From contig CM049312.1 in assembly GCA_026874595.1 (NCBI GenBank), positions 74,126,429-74,190,428 of the forward strand: a stretch of DNA of 64,000 bases, in the 5' to 3' direction. Below are positions 48,001-53,964 of the stretch, one piece after another; position 1 is the first letter of the stretch, and each line of letters starts with the position of its first letter. The notes beneath the pieces are model-generated. The model searched no databases, was not told where the DNA came from, and saw only the letters and a list, made by a program, of their open reading frames with translations. A program made the translations under genes and the position numbers. The DNA comes from Sipunculus nudus (taxonomy: Eukaryota > Annelida > Sipuncula > Golfingiida > Sipunculidae).

Positions 48001-49674
48001 TCAAAAGTTCACTCAGTCTAGCCAGGTGCAGGTCAAGAGTTCACTCAGTGCAGTAGGTTAAGGCAGCAATTTGTCACAGGTCACTGGGGGGCAACTGTCT
48101 TACTCACCTAAGCCTTGTCAGCCCAGTGCATCAAACTCTGGGGAAGTTTGATGTATTGGACTGATATTTTGACCTGTCTATGCGTCTTTGATGGTATTCT
48201 CATTTACAAGACAGGTGGTGCCACGTACATTGACTTTTGCACAGTGTATGTGCCTGCTTATTTCTACAGAGGAATTTGATATATAAGCCTGAAATTGGGC
48301 ATATATATACATATCGAATAGCTTTGTTATATACAAGACTGGTGGTGCCACCTACAATAATTTTTGCACAGTGTATGTCCCTGCTTATTTCTCAGGAGGG
48401 GTTTGAATATCAGTCTGAAAATTGGGCATATGTGTCTATCTCTGATAGCTTTGTTGTATACAAGACAAGTGGTGCCAGCTACAATTGTTTTTGTGTTGTT
48501 TGCACCCATGCCAGAATTTCAGCAGTGATATTTGTGTAATTGTTTCTTATTCAAAATGTTTAGTACTTGCATTGTTCATATACATGAAAAGTTATGGTCC
48601 AGCATTGAAGCATTATACCTGGTGTATTTCCCAATGTACAGGTTCGCATTAGGCCTGTAGGCCTTGTTGTAGAATAAATTATTGCTCTTTTCTTAGGAGT
48701 GGTGTGCTGTATTGGTCTGAAACTGTGTATTAACCATAGATCTTGGCCTCCTCCATCTTGTATGCAAGACTGGTGGTGCCATCTGCCATTTTTTTGTGTG
48801 CTGTCCATCTGTACGTTTGTTTTAGATGAAAATTGCTTTAGTCTGAGGAGTCCTTCAATGTGTTGGTCTCCAATTTGGCATGTACATCCATCTTGGAGAG
48901 TTTTTCTCGTCAACCAGACAGGTGGCACCACCTACCTTACCATTTTTAGAGTATAATGTATCCCCTTTTCATAAGAGTGATTCTCTGTATTGGACCCAAT
49001 ATTTGGTGAAAAATACTGTTTCTCGAGTTGATAGATGTTACATAGTCACTTGCCAAGTGTCAGTATATGCTGCTGAAGATTCTTAAAGGGGGAAGGGGGT
49101 ATTGTCTGGCGATACTATGGCACCAAGAAATATCTAGTTTTAACTGCTGCTTTGTATAGCAAGTTTTACAGGGCTTCACCACCAGACCTGGCACAGAGCC
49201 AAAATTTATAATCAGACCAATGAGAGCTGGGTGTCCCATTGTGCATCCAGCTCTAAGTTTCAAACTTGTGACACACCCAGCTCTTATTAGTTTGATAAAA
49301 ATTCTTGGCCCGGTGCCAGGCCTGGTGATGAAATTCCGAAAATAGCAGCTATTAAAGTGATGTAGACATAGAATCACAGTATATAGCTACTGTCTTATAT
49401 AAGTGTTATATAAGTAATGTTATGGAATTAGTAATATATAAAATTCCTGAAATCTTTACAGCTGAAGCGCATGCAAGATATGTTGGCAAAGATGCAGAAA
49501 GAGATGGAGCACAGCAGAGACACACACCAGCCTCAACATCCCCATCCGCAAAAGCGTCCTCCAGCACCTCCGGTGGCGCCACCTTCTGCCATGCCAAGAG
49601 GCCCTCTGGGTGCTGCCATAAATGGTCACCAACAAGTGAACAACAACAATGCAAAGAAGTCTTCCGATATTTAA
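5895..49674 (+). CDS. SEPTIN2: SEPTIN2-type septin GTPase, whole gene (11 exon positions, one duplicated)
   Basis: Septins are GTP-binding cytoskeletal proteins that assemble into hetero-oligomeric filaments at the cortex, cleavage furrow and ciliary base. Joining 5895-6023, 16643-16748, 24079-24165, 25079-25202, 25638-25772, 34525-34642, 35416-35517, 36735-36880, 38105-38206 (or 39799-39912), 44636-44714 and 49462-49674 gives one open frame of 446 aa (450 with the second exon 9). All introns are GT-AG and phases agree. Visible motifs: polybasic HRKSVKRG (63-70), P-loop GESGLGKST (79-87), conserved Thr113 in ERTV (SEPT2 Thr78, catalytic), G3 DTPG (136-139), G4 AKAD (217-220), septin unique element with WGVVEVENP, and a C-terminal coiled coil. 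The stretch [17 protein letters not shown] and the C-terminal [12 protein letters not shown] point to SEPT2 rather than SEPT6 or SEPT7. Human SEPT2 is about 361 aa; the excess is an N-terminal extension and a longer tail. Coding sequence is about 3% of the gene span. Confidence 0.95.
6205..6358. repeat. Degenerate minisatellite, CACTGCAG-based
   Basis: About six imperfect copies of a 22-27 bp unit built on CACTGCAGTACAACAGTTAG, each with a TGCAG or CAGTGCA core. The units have drifted, so it is old. Confidence 0.6.
7175..7357. mobile_element. Pogo/Tigger-like MITE
   Basis: 183-bp element. Left end CAGTGTAACCTCGTCGTGTCG and right end, inverted, CAGTGAAACCTCATTGTGTCG: 21-bp terminal inverted repeats with four mismatches. 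The CAGTG(T/A)AACCTC terminus is typical of pogo/Tigger-type elements. No transposase inside. The left flank is TA; the right flank is not an exact TA. Confidence 0.65.
8836..8947. repeat. Short tandem duplication, about 51-bp unit
   Basis: Two and a half imperfect copies of ATTACAGATGAATATCAGAT followed by TTGTTAATGTGT. Confidence 0.5.
11139..11536. mobile_element. TIR element with GTCTCCCCCC ends
   Basis: Bounded by GTCTCCCCCC on the left and its exact complement GGGGGGAGAC on the right. Inside are two diverged copies of a unit that includes ATTTTCC(C/T)TC(T/C)AAATT and (A/T)TCTC(G/A)GA(C/T)GAGTTTG. No coding capacity. Superfamily not assigned. Confidence 0.55.
12506..12600. mobile_element. 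Partial MITE, TA-CTGTGGTTG family
   Basis: Left end TACTGTGGTTGG followed by sequence alignable with the left part of the complete copy at 37643-38051 (TTCACRAGA, TTTGCRAAAG). No right end found. A decayed right end of the same family may lie near 13125-13190 (AACCCTCAAGAACAAAAG). Confidence 0.45.
16643..16748 (+). CDS. SEPTIN2: Septin exon 2, alpha-0/polybasic region and beta-1
   Basis: Starts after the acceptor TACTTTCAG and ends at donor GTAAGA. It encodes [18 protein letters not shown], then polybasic HRKSVKRG (lipid binding in the septin family), then beta-1 FEFTLMVV and the first base of the P-loop glycine (phase 1). It is nearly identical to human SEPT2 from residue 9 on, as recalled. 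Confidence 0.95.
17176..17799. mobile_element. Inverted-repeat element inside the outer copy
   Basis: Left arm (17176-17213) and right arm (17764-17799) are inverted around AATCCTGATCAGGATTTGGTC, itself partly palindromic. Further copies of GGTCCAG-CCAAATCCTGAT lie next to the left arm. The core is AT-rich and non-coding. Its position inside the outer element suggests a secondary insertion. Confidence 0.5.
18048..18072. repeat. (CCG)8 microsatellite
   Basis: Uninterrupted CCG run near the 5' end of the family A element. Shorter CCG/CGG runs sit at the same relative place in the copies at 29422 and 45276. Confidence 0.9.
18590..20470. repeat. 289-bp tandem array carrying AGGTCAAAGGTCA
   Basis: AGGTCAAAGGTCA (or AGGTCACAGGTCA in the last unit) starts at 18673, 18963, 19252, 19540, 19829, 20117 and 20404, a period of 287-290 bp. 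Each unit has a second, half-way copy, usually weakened to GGTCAAAGGTGAAGGTCA (18817 is intact). Units also share TCATCTTGCACATATAG, CTGCCAAGAGAGGAAGAACC and AATTAGTTTCTGGATGATAA. Later units are very similar, so the array grew recently. Conserved short frames inside are a by-product of the repeat. Confidence 0.9.
24079..24165 (+). CDS. SEPTIN2: Septin exon 3, P-loop (G1)
   Basis: Acceptor GTGTTTCAG, donor GTAAGA. Encodes the rest of the P-loop GESGLGKST, which binds GTP phosphates, and helix alpha-1 [20 protein letters not shown]. Enters in phase 1 and leaves in phase 1. Confidence 0.97.
24166..25078 (+). other. Septin intron 3
   Basis: 913 bp of AT-rich sequence with GT-AG ends. I see no repeat or second signal in it. 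Confidence 0.8.
25079..25202 (+). CDS. SEPTIN2: Septin exon 4, switch I and G3
   Basis: Acceptor CTTTTCAG, donor GTAGGC. Encodes [19 protein letters not shown], with the conserved catalytic Thr113, and the G3 motif DTPG followed by FADALNNND. Septins normally have a second glycine just after (FGD or YGD); here it is FAD. Phase 2 at the end; Cys149 is completed by exon 5. Confidence 0.96.
25203..25637 (+). other. Septin intron 4
   Basis: 435 bp, very T-rich centre (25330-25440). Nothing else recognised. Confidence 0.8.
25638..25772 (+). CDS. SEPTIN2: Septin exon 5, switch II to beta-4
   Basis: Acceptor TTATTACAG, donor GTAGGT. Encodes [17 protein letters not shown], then the conserved [16 protein letters not shown] and [11 protein letters not shown]. 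Ends in phase 2, and the glycine codon is completed 8.75 kb away in exon 6. Confidence 0.96.
26690..26703. repeat. Poly-C tract (14)
   Basis: Fourteen uninterrupted C inside the family C element. Confidence 0.95.
27039..28400. repeat. 340-bp tandem array inside the family C element
   Basis: GAGACCTTTA starts near 27039, 27378, 27714 and 28057, a period of 336-343 bp. Each unit carries ACTGGACCTAGAATCTTCAT, AATTAGGTCTCTGT, TGATTTTTGGCATACATATT and ends at GCAGACTGGTGGCGCCACCTG or a drifted form. About four copies plus a partial one upstream. Confidence 0.85.
28621..29204. repeat. Near-identical 292-bp tandem duplication
   Basis: 28621-28912 and 28913-29204 match almost base for base, including TTATTGGGGGGTCATAAGGT, GATCACAGGGGCCCATCTG and TGACGTATATATGACCCACC. 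Surrounding GGTCAAAGGTCAAGGTCAC units (28540, 29272) belong to the same broader family, so this is the newest step in an older array. The host element (28533-29420) lacks recognisable ends. Confidence 0.9.
29422..30872 (+). mobile_element. Complete non-autonomous Helentron/Helitron2-like element, family B
   Basis: Begins ATTGTATCCGCC; GTATCCGCC (29425-29433) is inverted as GGCGGATAC at 30832-30840. A hairpin follows: GTAGTCG (30843-30849) pairs with CGACTAC (30855-30861). Seven bases later comes CTAG (30869-30872), then TT. The 5' end also has its own short hairpin (GTATCCGC...GCGGATAC) and CCG-rich sequence. The plan is the same as family A with different sequences. Non-coding; the open frames inside come from the repeat array. 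Confidence 0.75.
29641..30770. repeat. 280-bp tandem array, three near-identical units and one diverged
   Basis: CATATCTCGGGAACCGTTTG starts at about 29641, 29920 and 30200, with a diverged fourth copy (CTTGGGAACC) near 30480. Each unit has GGTGGCGCCACC twice (for example 30006 and 30155). The first three units differ at very few positions, so amplification is recent. Confidence 0.9.
32139..32705 (-). pseudogene. Possible intronic antisense gene or relic, unidentified
   Basis: On the minus strand a frame opens at 32705 (148 codons) and contains [20 protein letters not shown], very basic, before a TGA at 32259-32261. In the same frame another 39 open codons follow to a TAA at 32139, ending [19 protein letters not shown] then PCTQ, which looks like a CxxC zinc-binding motif. 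A splice acceptor (CGTTAG) just after the TGA is possible, so the tail may be a separate exon. CpG content is higher from here to about 33.0 kb, as at promoters. I do not recognise the protein; it could be a decayed transposon gene or a nested host gene. Confidence 0.3.
32760..33000 (-). promoter_or_regulatory. CpG-richer island, candidate promoter
   Basis: Within an AT-rich intron this stretch has many CpG (GACCGCGGCTTCC, CTCTCGCCGATC), a CCAAT sequence (ACCAATAAGC) and the E-box CACGTG at about 32983. It sits just upstream of the minus-strand frame. Direction and activity are inferred only. Confidence 0.25.
34254..34462. repeat. Nested inverted repeats just upstream of exon 6
   Basis: Contains GGATAAATG...CATTTATCC (9-bp stem), an exact 15-bp pair GAATTCCAGTCTCTC / GAGAGACTGGAATTC, and an outer pair AAGGGGGAAAATG / CATTTTCCCCCCTT. 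GGGAATTCTCATTT recurs. The block ends about 60 bp before the exon 6 acceptor and could fold in the pre-mRNA. Confidence 0.7.
34525..34642 (+). CDS. SEPTIN2: Septin exon 6, G4 motif
   Basis: Acceptor GATTGACAG with an AT-rich rather than pyrimidine-rich tract; weak donor GTAGTG. Encodes [20 protein letters not shown], then the guanine-specificity motif AKAD (217-220), and a lysine-rich end LKKK. Ends in phase 0. Confidence 0.96.
34643..35415 (+). other. Septin intron 6
   Basis: 773 bp; more than half is a hAT-like MITE. Weak donor GTAGTG. Nothing else recognised. Confidence 0.8.
34936..35385. mobile_element. hAT-like MITE with 8-bp target duplication
   Basis: Termini TAGTGATGGG and, inverted, TAGTGTTGGG. 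Flanks GTATATGA (34928-34935) and GTATAAGA (35386-35393) match at seven of eight positions, the target length of hAT elements. 450 bp, AT-rich, with many ATGAT/ATCAT units and no transposase. Its right target duplication ends 22 bp before exon 7. Confidence 0.7.
35416..35517 (+). CDS. SEPTIN2: Septin exon 7, acidic CDSDEDDDY segment
   Basis: Acceptor ACTTACAG, donor GTAAAC. Exactly 34 codons, phase 0 on both sides. Encodes [20 protein letters not shown] and the acidic run that matches SEPT2 DAESDEDEDF. A hAT-like MITE ends only about 30 bp upstream. Confidence 0.95.
35518..36734 (+). other. Septin intron 7
   Basis: 1.2 kb, AT-rich, GT-AG. No repeat or gene recognised. Confidence 0.75.
36735..36880 (+). 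CDS. SEPTIN2: Septin exon 8, septin unique element
   Basis: Acceptor TTTTTCCAAG, donor GTACGT. Encodes [20 protein letters not shown], then [20 protein letters not shown] and FIKLRTML. The VGSN (G5-like) stretch and the WGVVEVENP core are diagnostic of septins. Ends in phase 2; the isoleucine is completed by exon 9a or 9b. Confidence 0.97.
36881..38104 (+). other. Septin intron 8
   Basis: 1.2 kb starting with a short (CA)n run after the donor. The last third is a TA-target MITE; the rest is AT-rich. Confidence 0.75.
37643..38051. mobile_element. TA-target MITE with CTGTGGTTG ends
   Basis: CTGTGGTTGCC at the left and CCAACCACAG at the right, each flanked by TA, as expected for a Tc1/mariner- or pogo-type insertion. 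409 bp, non-coding. The right end is 53 bp from the exon 9a acceptor. Another complete copy is at 62450, partial ones at 12506 and perhaps 13125. Confidence 0.65.
38105..38206 (+). CDS. SEPTIN2: Septin exon 9a, alpha-6 helix, SEPT2-like version
   Basis: Acceptor GGTTTATTTAG, donor GTCAGT (C at +3, weak). 102 nt, so inclusion keeps frame. Encodes [20 protein letters not shown], then [13 protein letters not shown]. The first 24 residues form the end of the GTPase domain (alpha-6, NC interface) and the rest is the linker to the coiled coil. [10 protein letters not shown] matches SEPT2 HYENFRSERL. A paralogous copy follows at 39799. Confidence 0.95.
38672..38954. mobile_element. Foldback element
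   Basis: Left arm GCAGTGGTCTCATTGCATTCC pairs with right arm GGAATGTAATGAAACCACTGC (two mismatches). The adjoining CACTG-AACC sequences also pair imperfectly. 283 bp between the duplicated exons. Confidence 0.55.
39720..39744 (+). promoter_or_regulatory. Paired TCAAGGTCA motifs before exon 9b
   Basis: Two exact TCAAGGTCA, at 39720-39728 and 39736-39744, 16 bp apart and about 55 bp upstream of exon 9b. TCAAGGTCA is the monomer site of ERR and FTZ-F1/SF-1 nuclear receptors. They may also be a remnant of the GGTCAAGGTCA repeats; function is inferred only. Confidence 0.3.
39799..39912 (+). CDS. SEPTIN2: Septin exon 9b, duplicated alternative alpha-6 exon
   Basis: Acceptor GGCTCCCATAG, same unusual donor GTCAGT and same entry and exit phase as exon 9a. 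114 nt. Encodes [20 protein letters not shown], then [18 protein letters not shown]. It shares 19 of the first 24 residues with 9a and then diverges. DVTxEVHYENxRAH is closer to what vertebrate SEPT1/4/5 carry here. Substitutions are mostly synonymous or conservative, so it looks functional. Whether 9a and 9b are mutually exclusive cannot be read from DNA, since using both also keeps frame. Confidence 0.9.
40050..40272. mobile_element. Foldback element, family also at 49138
   Basis: Outer arms ACTCTTTACGC and GCGTAAAGAGT pair exactly. Further in, CACTGCAGT / ACTGCAGTG and ATCTCCTTTAACTTCTGCTTTG / CAAAGCAGCAGTTAGAGCAAAGGAGAT pair with few mismatches (each quoted arm given in short pieces). The core CTTCTGCTTTGTGTAGCAAG and GGCACAGGACCAAGAATTTT recurs in the element at 49138. 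Confidence 0.55.
40274..41373 (+). pseudogene. Decayed coding stretch, unidentified
   Basis: Protein-like peptides run in one direction across changing frames: [19 protein letters not shown], then [20 protein letters not shown] and [15 protein letters not shown] in another frame, then [20 protein letters not shown], then [19 protein letters not shown]. Frames of 96, 101 and 89 codons follow one another with stops and shifts between them and no splice signals. This looks like an intronless, inactivated copy (processed pseudogene or old transposon gene), possibly continuing to about 41720. I cannot name the parent. Confidence 0.4.
43090..43605. repeat. 121-bp tandem array, about four copies
   Basis: TACAGTGTTAACCCT begins at 43101, 43223, 43343 and 43465. 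Units share AACCAGTACC, CACCTACCATGGCAT, AAAGCCTTGAGTATAAGACAG and CCTG-CA-ATAAGA-CA. The array ends with a short extra ATAAGACCATCTGGAGTATAAG. Confidence 0.9.
44556..44606. promoter_or_regulatory. Cluster of GTCACATGAC-type palindromes
   Basis: AGGTCACATGACCT, CCCATGACC and TGGTCACATGACCA within 50 bp. The sequence resembles bHLH-zip (MITF-type) E-boxes. Similar clusters occur at 21270-21310 and 50577-50670. No evidence of use. Confidence 0.25.
44636..44714 (+). CDS. SEPTIN2: Septin exon 10, charged coiled-coil start
   Basis: Acceptor CTCTCTGCAG, donor GTAAGA. One base completes the codon split with exon 9a (Asn) or 9b (Thr). The rest encodes [20 protein letters not shown] followed by AAKELE, a Glu/Lys-rich heptad-like stretch equivalent to the SEPT2 coiled coil. 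Confidence 0.9.
46201..47280 (+). mobile_element. Nested insertion, family D, right end uncertain
   Basis: Opens TTTTTAGCGAACCTGTGAGC and then GATGGTGCTGCATCGTCCGT with GTCGT/GTGCG runs, the layout seen at the 5' ends of the family C elements. Repeated units follow (TTTTTGGC(C/T)AAG(T/A)TA(C/T), AGCTGAA(C/T)TTAG(T/C)CA). Right boundary not found. Confidence 0.35.
47770..48060. repeat. Clustered short direct repeats
   Basis: CTATTTATAGCTTTGGCAGA occurs twice with a third variant. AGGTCAAGAGTTCACTCAGT recurs four times with small changes. Lies within the third family A copy. Confidence 0.6.
49138..49358. mobile_element. Long-hairpin foldback element, 104 bp before the last exon
   Basis: Nearly the whole 220 bp folds on itself: CACCACCAGACCTGGCAC with GTGCCAGGCCTGGTGATG, GAGAGCTGGGTGT with ACACACCCAGCTCT, and the outer TTTTAACTGCTGC with GCAGCTATTAAAG. 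It inserted directly after CTAG of the preceding element. Confidence 0.6.
49462..49674 (+). CDS. SEPTIN2: Septin terminal exon 11, coiled-coil end and Pro/Asn-rich tail
   Basis: Acceptor ATCTTTACAG, stop TAA at 49672-49674. Encodes [18 protein letters not shown], matching the end of the SEPT2 coiled coil (LRRMQEMIARMQ), then a His/Gln-, Pro- and Asn-rich tail ([16 protein letters not shown] ... [14 protein letters not shown]) not found in vertebrate SEPT2. The tail contains the 12-bp palindrome GGTGGCGCCACC that is typical of the intronic transposons. Confidence 0.92.
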   Translation: MKRMQDMLAKMQKEMEHSRDTHQPQHPHPQKRPPAPPVAPPSAMPRGPLGAAINGHQQVNNNNAKKSSDI

Positions 49675-49935
49675 ATAAAGAAAAAATCCTGTCACGTAAA
49701 TACCACTGCCGCCTAGTCAATCTCACTGTATTATGAAACGTGCTGTAAAACGCATTCAGGAACAGTACTTGTAAATTATAATCTGAAGACCACACTGTAT
49801 TGGCCATACTTTGGTGATCAGGCACTTTGTCAAAACTAACTATGACAAATTAATGGCTATTTTACAAACAAATATTGGATTGGATAATATTGTAATGTCT
49901 GATATTGATATAACTTGATGTCTTAATACTAATGA

Positions 49936-49941
49936 AATAAA
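49936..49941 (+). terminator. Proximal poly(A) signal
   Basis: AATAAA about 260 bp after the septin stop; no clear GT-rich element follows closely. Confidence 0.35.
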
Positions 49942-52410
49942 ATAATACTGAAATTTAAATTTGAAAAAAATTGTGTGTACCTAAGATAATCATGACACCA
50001 TAATGCTAAATAGTTAATATGTCTTCATTTTTTGCCAGTGAAAGAGGCCAATATTTGTTTTTCTTTGATAATATACAAATGCCTATGTATCTTTTAGGAA
50101 AAGTTTTCACATATTAAAATGGCCAAATGACCACTAAATGTTGCCATTTGATGCTCAGGTTTCAGGCTTTCTTTTGTCAGTCTCAAGGAGTAAAATAGTG
50201 TACTCATTTCTTACAGGAGAGCATCTGTTCCATGTCATTTTCTGTATGTGTCATTTAGTTTTTATAACAGTTTGGAATACTTATTTTTATAATATGTATG
50301 AGAGTATATGCCACCTTGCATTGCTGCCTTATGGAATATTAATTACAATATCAGTTTGCTTGTGATAAATCTTTCCAAATGTCATTTAATGATAAATTTT
50401 CTAATTATGCTTATATATACAACTTGTCTTTGTAAAGTTTCATGTATGTATAGTTATTACATGAGTAAATTAATGCATCTCTCTGGTCAGATGATACCCT
50501 TATCATCCAATGACTGTTCACTGCTAAGTCATGTGATACTTTATCAACCAATAATAGTGTGATTTTAATCTATCTAAGGTCATGTGAAACAATGACAGTC
50601 TGTGTGGTCATGTGACATCAGATCACCACATGACAGTGCTTCATACTTCCTATATGGTGACATGACAGGTCACATGCAATGTGTGTGTGAATACCTACTG
50701 GTCAGTTGAAACAAAACGTGATGTGAGGAGCCCAGTTTCTGGATTTGGATGTGTGTTTTTGTTAAAGATCACAAAACCTGTCAGTACTCGTGAGGATTAA
50801 GAAATCTTGTATTCTGAATTATGGATTAGTTTGTTAATCAAATTTATGATAAAGAAGACAATTTTGTGTTATGAAACCAAATTTTAGGCAACATTCTTCA
50901 ATGTGTTTTTATATGTTGTTCATGTACTGCACTCTGAATATAAAGAATTTCTCTCAATGTCACATAATTCTATGTGTGTCAATGGGCGAGTCTTTCACCT
51001 TTATCAACTCTGCTATACAGGAGCAGATTTTTTTTCTTCATGCTGCATGGACTGACTTACAGTCAGCCATTTAAGATGAGATTTTGTTTTTTGCAATAGC
51101 ACTGCTTGCTTTATGTATGCATTTAATTTATACTGTGCTTAAAGCTTTGTAGGAATTTGTGTCAGGGAAACTTCAGTTAGTAGCTTCACAGAGTGTATAA
51201 ACATATTTCAAACCAGCTGGCATGGTGGATGCATTTGTAAAAAAAAGTCACGTACATGCATGGACTGTTCCCAGAAATTTATTATAATTGATGATGAAAT
51301 GTTGATAATTAAAATTTATTTGAGTAAAGTGTATTCTTTCAAACCAGATTGTATTTATTCAGAAATGTTGTGAACATTCCCATGGAAATAACCTTGGTTG
51401 TCATGGTGTTGACTCAATGCACCATGACAATGGTGAAACATCATAGCAAACATTTTGAAGAAAACGTGACATTGTAACAAAGTGTGATGCAAGTTTTATG
51501 TGCAATTTTAATTCTGTAAATAGGTTTGTATGTGTAGATGCAGTTATTTGCTTAGTTTCAAATCTTGTGAGAATTGAAAACCTGAAGTTTTCTGAGACAG
51601 GTACCCATATACACTTAGTTAAGGATAGTCAGAAGATTTCAGCGAATCTTCCAGATTTCATTCTAATGCTCAAAATATACTCTTGTCAAAAGTTCATGAA
51701 ACCATAAGAATAATAGTCTTTGTTAAAAGTCTTTGTTGAATTAGTTGTAAATCTACCAGTTGTGTTACCCAAAGGAACACCTATATACTGATACTACAAA
51801 AAGATGATTTTTACTGCATTTGAAGGGTTAACTATATAATAGCTGTAATAGAGTTAGCTATAGGGCAAATATCAATATTGTAAACTGTCTTTTGTCCATA
51901 AAGGATTTATAAGATACTTGTTATTCAAAGATTACTCAGTAAGTGCCACTACTGTTTTAACAATGTCTATGTAAAAGCTCATGTATTAATGAAGATATGA
52001 AACTCATTAGCCGCATATATTTTTAAGGCATTTTGAATTTAATTTAATTCCTGGTTCAGAATGAAAATTAGTTTGTCCCACTGACGATTTACTAGGATGT
52101 CACAAGAAAATATAATAATAAGTAAATGCAATCAACAGGTGTCATGCCTTGCATTAGTTGCATACTTTGATGTACAGTGGTTTTCGACAGTTTAAGCTCT
52201 AACTTAACTGCAGAAATGACTTTTCCTTCGTCAGAATTACGTAAATGTGAGCCTCTGATGGATGCCAGATAAAAAGAATAAAAGTAAAAATAAGGTTAAT
52301 TACTTCCCAAATATGTATTTCTATCTTCCCAATGTAAAGTGCAATATCGAAATCCACTACGTATGACGGTGAACAGAGATGAAGTTAGTATATACGTTTG
52401 CCGCCATGTG

Positions 52411-52428
52411 GCGGCACATCAACACCAA
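52411..52428. promoter_or_regulatory. Perfect palindrome TGCCGCCATG-TGGCGGCA
   Basis: An 8-bp perfect stem around two bases. It contains CCGCCAT, the YY1 core, on both strands, in a locally CpG-richer stretch. Could be a DNA site or a hairpin in the 3' UTR. Confidence 0.3.
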
Positions 52429-52664
52429 CACAAGGCGTTACAAACTGCTGGTGCTGGAACATTGCGGCACGTAAATCTCAGCCAACTGTAAGTGTAAGTA
52501 AGCTGTGTAGATGGTTAGTTAGACACTGTTGAGCTGTAGTATAAATTATATTTCCCCTGTAATGTTTGTCTTGAACGAAGGGGCTTTAGGTTTGACAACA
52601 CATTGGTACTGATTAAAAAACTATGGCTTTTGAACTTTTTGTACTTAAGACATGATTGCTCAAG

Positions 52665-52670
52665 AATAAA
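52665..52670 (+). terminator. Distal poly(A) signal with GT-rich downstream element
   Basis: AATAAA followed within 15-35 bp by CTCTGTGG and GTTTGTGT, the normal layout of a cleavage/polyadenylation site. Confidence 0.5.
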
Positions 52671-53744
52671 GCTGTTCTGAGCCTCTGTGGAGTTTGTGTA
52701 TTATTTTTACTAACTGTATACCCTTAATTCCGACATGCGACTTAGGACATCATATTTTAGTGTGTACTCAAAATGACAGCCGCAGGGAGCGGTTTTAATA
52801 TTTTTACGAGGCAGTGTTTTGATAAGGGCACGGAAATACAACAGGGGAGTAGTCAGAGTGCGAAGTGTTTAGTGGCCAGTCGACTCGTATCTTTCAAGAG
52901 GAATCTGAAAAAAAAACGCTCCCCTGGTGACCACGCCCTCTTTCGCAAATTATAGTAAGATTCCATTAGTTCTAGCCGACTTGCTCTGTTCAGCAGTAAC
53001 GTCTCATTACACTGGACCAGAAATGAAGACCAAGTCTTCCATACATAATATCTCCCGTACTTAAGGGGCGCCATCACCTATCTTACCTTTATAAACTCAC
53101 AGTAATCCCTTGGAGCTTTTATAAAAATAGGTCAGGAAACGTTGATATCACCGCACACAGGCTGCTTGTTTTGTCTATATCAACGTGTTTATAATATGTG
53201 GGGGTCCGCTAAAATAAATTCAAGGGCATCTGGCAGCAAGTCAGAGCTTTGCAAATGGCGTTTTGCAAGTTCATACATCCTTTGCGAGGGCTTTTTTAAG
53301 AACTTTTCACATCTAAAATTACCCTTAGATCATTAATACAGAAGAAGAAAAGAAATCACAAATTCTTTTTCAAAAAAGGTAGGTGATTTGGCACATAAAT
53401 TGAATGGTGTCTGTAAAAACAATGTATATTGTCATCATTGTGAAGAATACTTGCAGTACCGGTATTAATATTACAAATATCAACGACTCTATCTTCGAAA
53501 ACTTTTCTTGATATTGGAAGCGCGCCTTGGTCGCGTGTATATCAGTGATTTCCTGTGAGTGAGTTGAGAGATCAAAATGGGCTCATAGAGTTACGCAAGT
53601 AAAAGGATATGGGCGTATAGCGGTGTGTAAATCAATGCATGAACGTAGTAACTCAAAACGATTACTTGAAGATCGTTTCGCTGCGAGACCTAGTATGTAA
53701 TGGTCCGATTTCATTCATAATCCATGCACTGTGGTCAGCTTCAA

Positions 53745-53769
53745 CCCCCCCCCCCCCCCCCCCCCCCCC
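53745..53769. repeat. Poly-C tract (25)
   Basis: Twenty-five uninterrupted C, the longest homopolymer in the window. G-quadruplex-capable on the other strand. The exact length is uncertain because such runs are error-prone in assemblies. Confidence 0.95.
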
Positions 53770-53964
53770 TTTCTCATGAGGATAACCCAACTGGATTTCT
53801 GTGTGGGTTTCTATCGTTAAAATCCGTATGTTAAAATGTCAATGCTGAATACGTTTGCAGACATCTAGGACCCTATCCTAAACCTAATGCCGGGTCTTGG
53901 TGTTTAGCATTATGGAACGTTCTCTCCGTGTAAGTGTAAACAACAACCATGAAACGTTTTCCGT

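Larger units (their letters stand above)
45276..49137 (+). mobile_element. Helentron-like element, family A, third copy with internal insertions
   Basis: Left end ATTCTATCGGCAGAC, then GCGGCTGCCGCCGC and the same body as the copy at 17996 (GGTGAGAGGATGAAGCC, GAGAGTGACCTTGACCTTGA, GGTGGCGCCACCTTCTGTC). The right end matches too: CCAAGTGTCAGTATATGCTG, GTCTGGCGATACTATGGCACC, AAGAAATATCTAGTTTT. The second half of the terminal hairpin is missing, so the end is damaged. At about 46201 an unrelated segment starting AGCGAACCTGTGAGCTTATG interrupts it, perhaps to about 47280. Confidence 0.65.
44715..49461 (+). other. Septin intron 10 (4.7 kb)
   Basis: Almost entirely a third family A element (45276-49137) followed directly by a foldback element (49138-49358). 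The first 550 bp are AT-rich with no feature. Confidence 0.7.
49675..52690 (+). other. Probable septin 3' UTR
   Basis: AT-rich, free of recognisable transposons, unlike the introns. A first AATAAA overlaps the stop codon (49674-49679), a second is at 49936 and the best one at 52665. One Pumilio-type TGTAAATA lies at 51515. TCATGTGAC-type motifs cluster at 50577-50670. The extent is inferred from signals only. Confidence 0.45.

Noticed and set aside
52773-52955. 60-codon + strand frame beginning MTAAGSGFNIFTRQ in a CpG-richer patch
   Set aside because: No recognised protein, no convincing donor or partner exon; kept only as a remark in the region entry.
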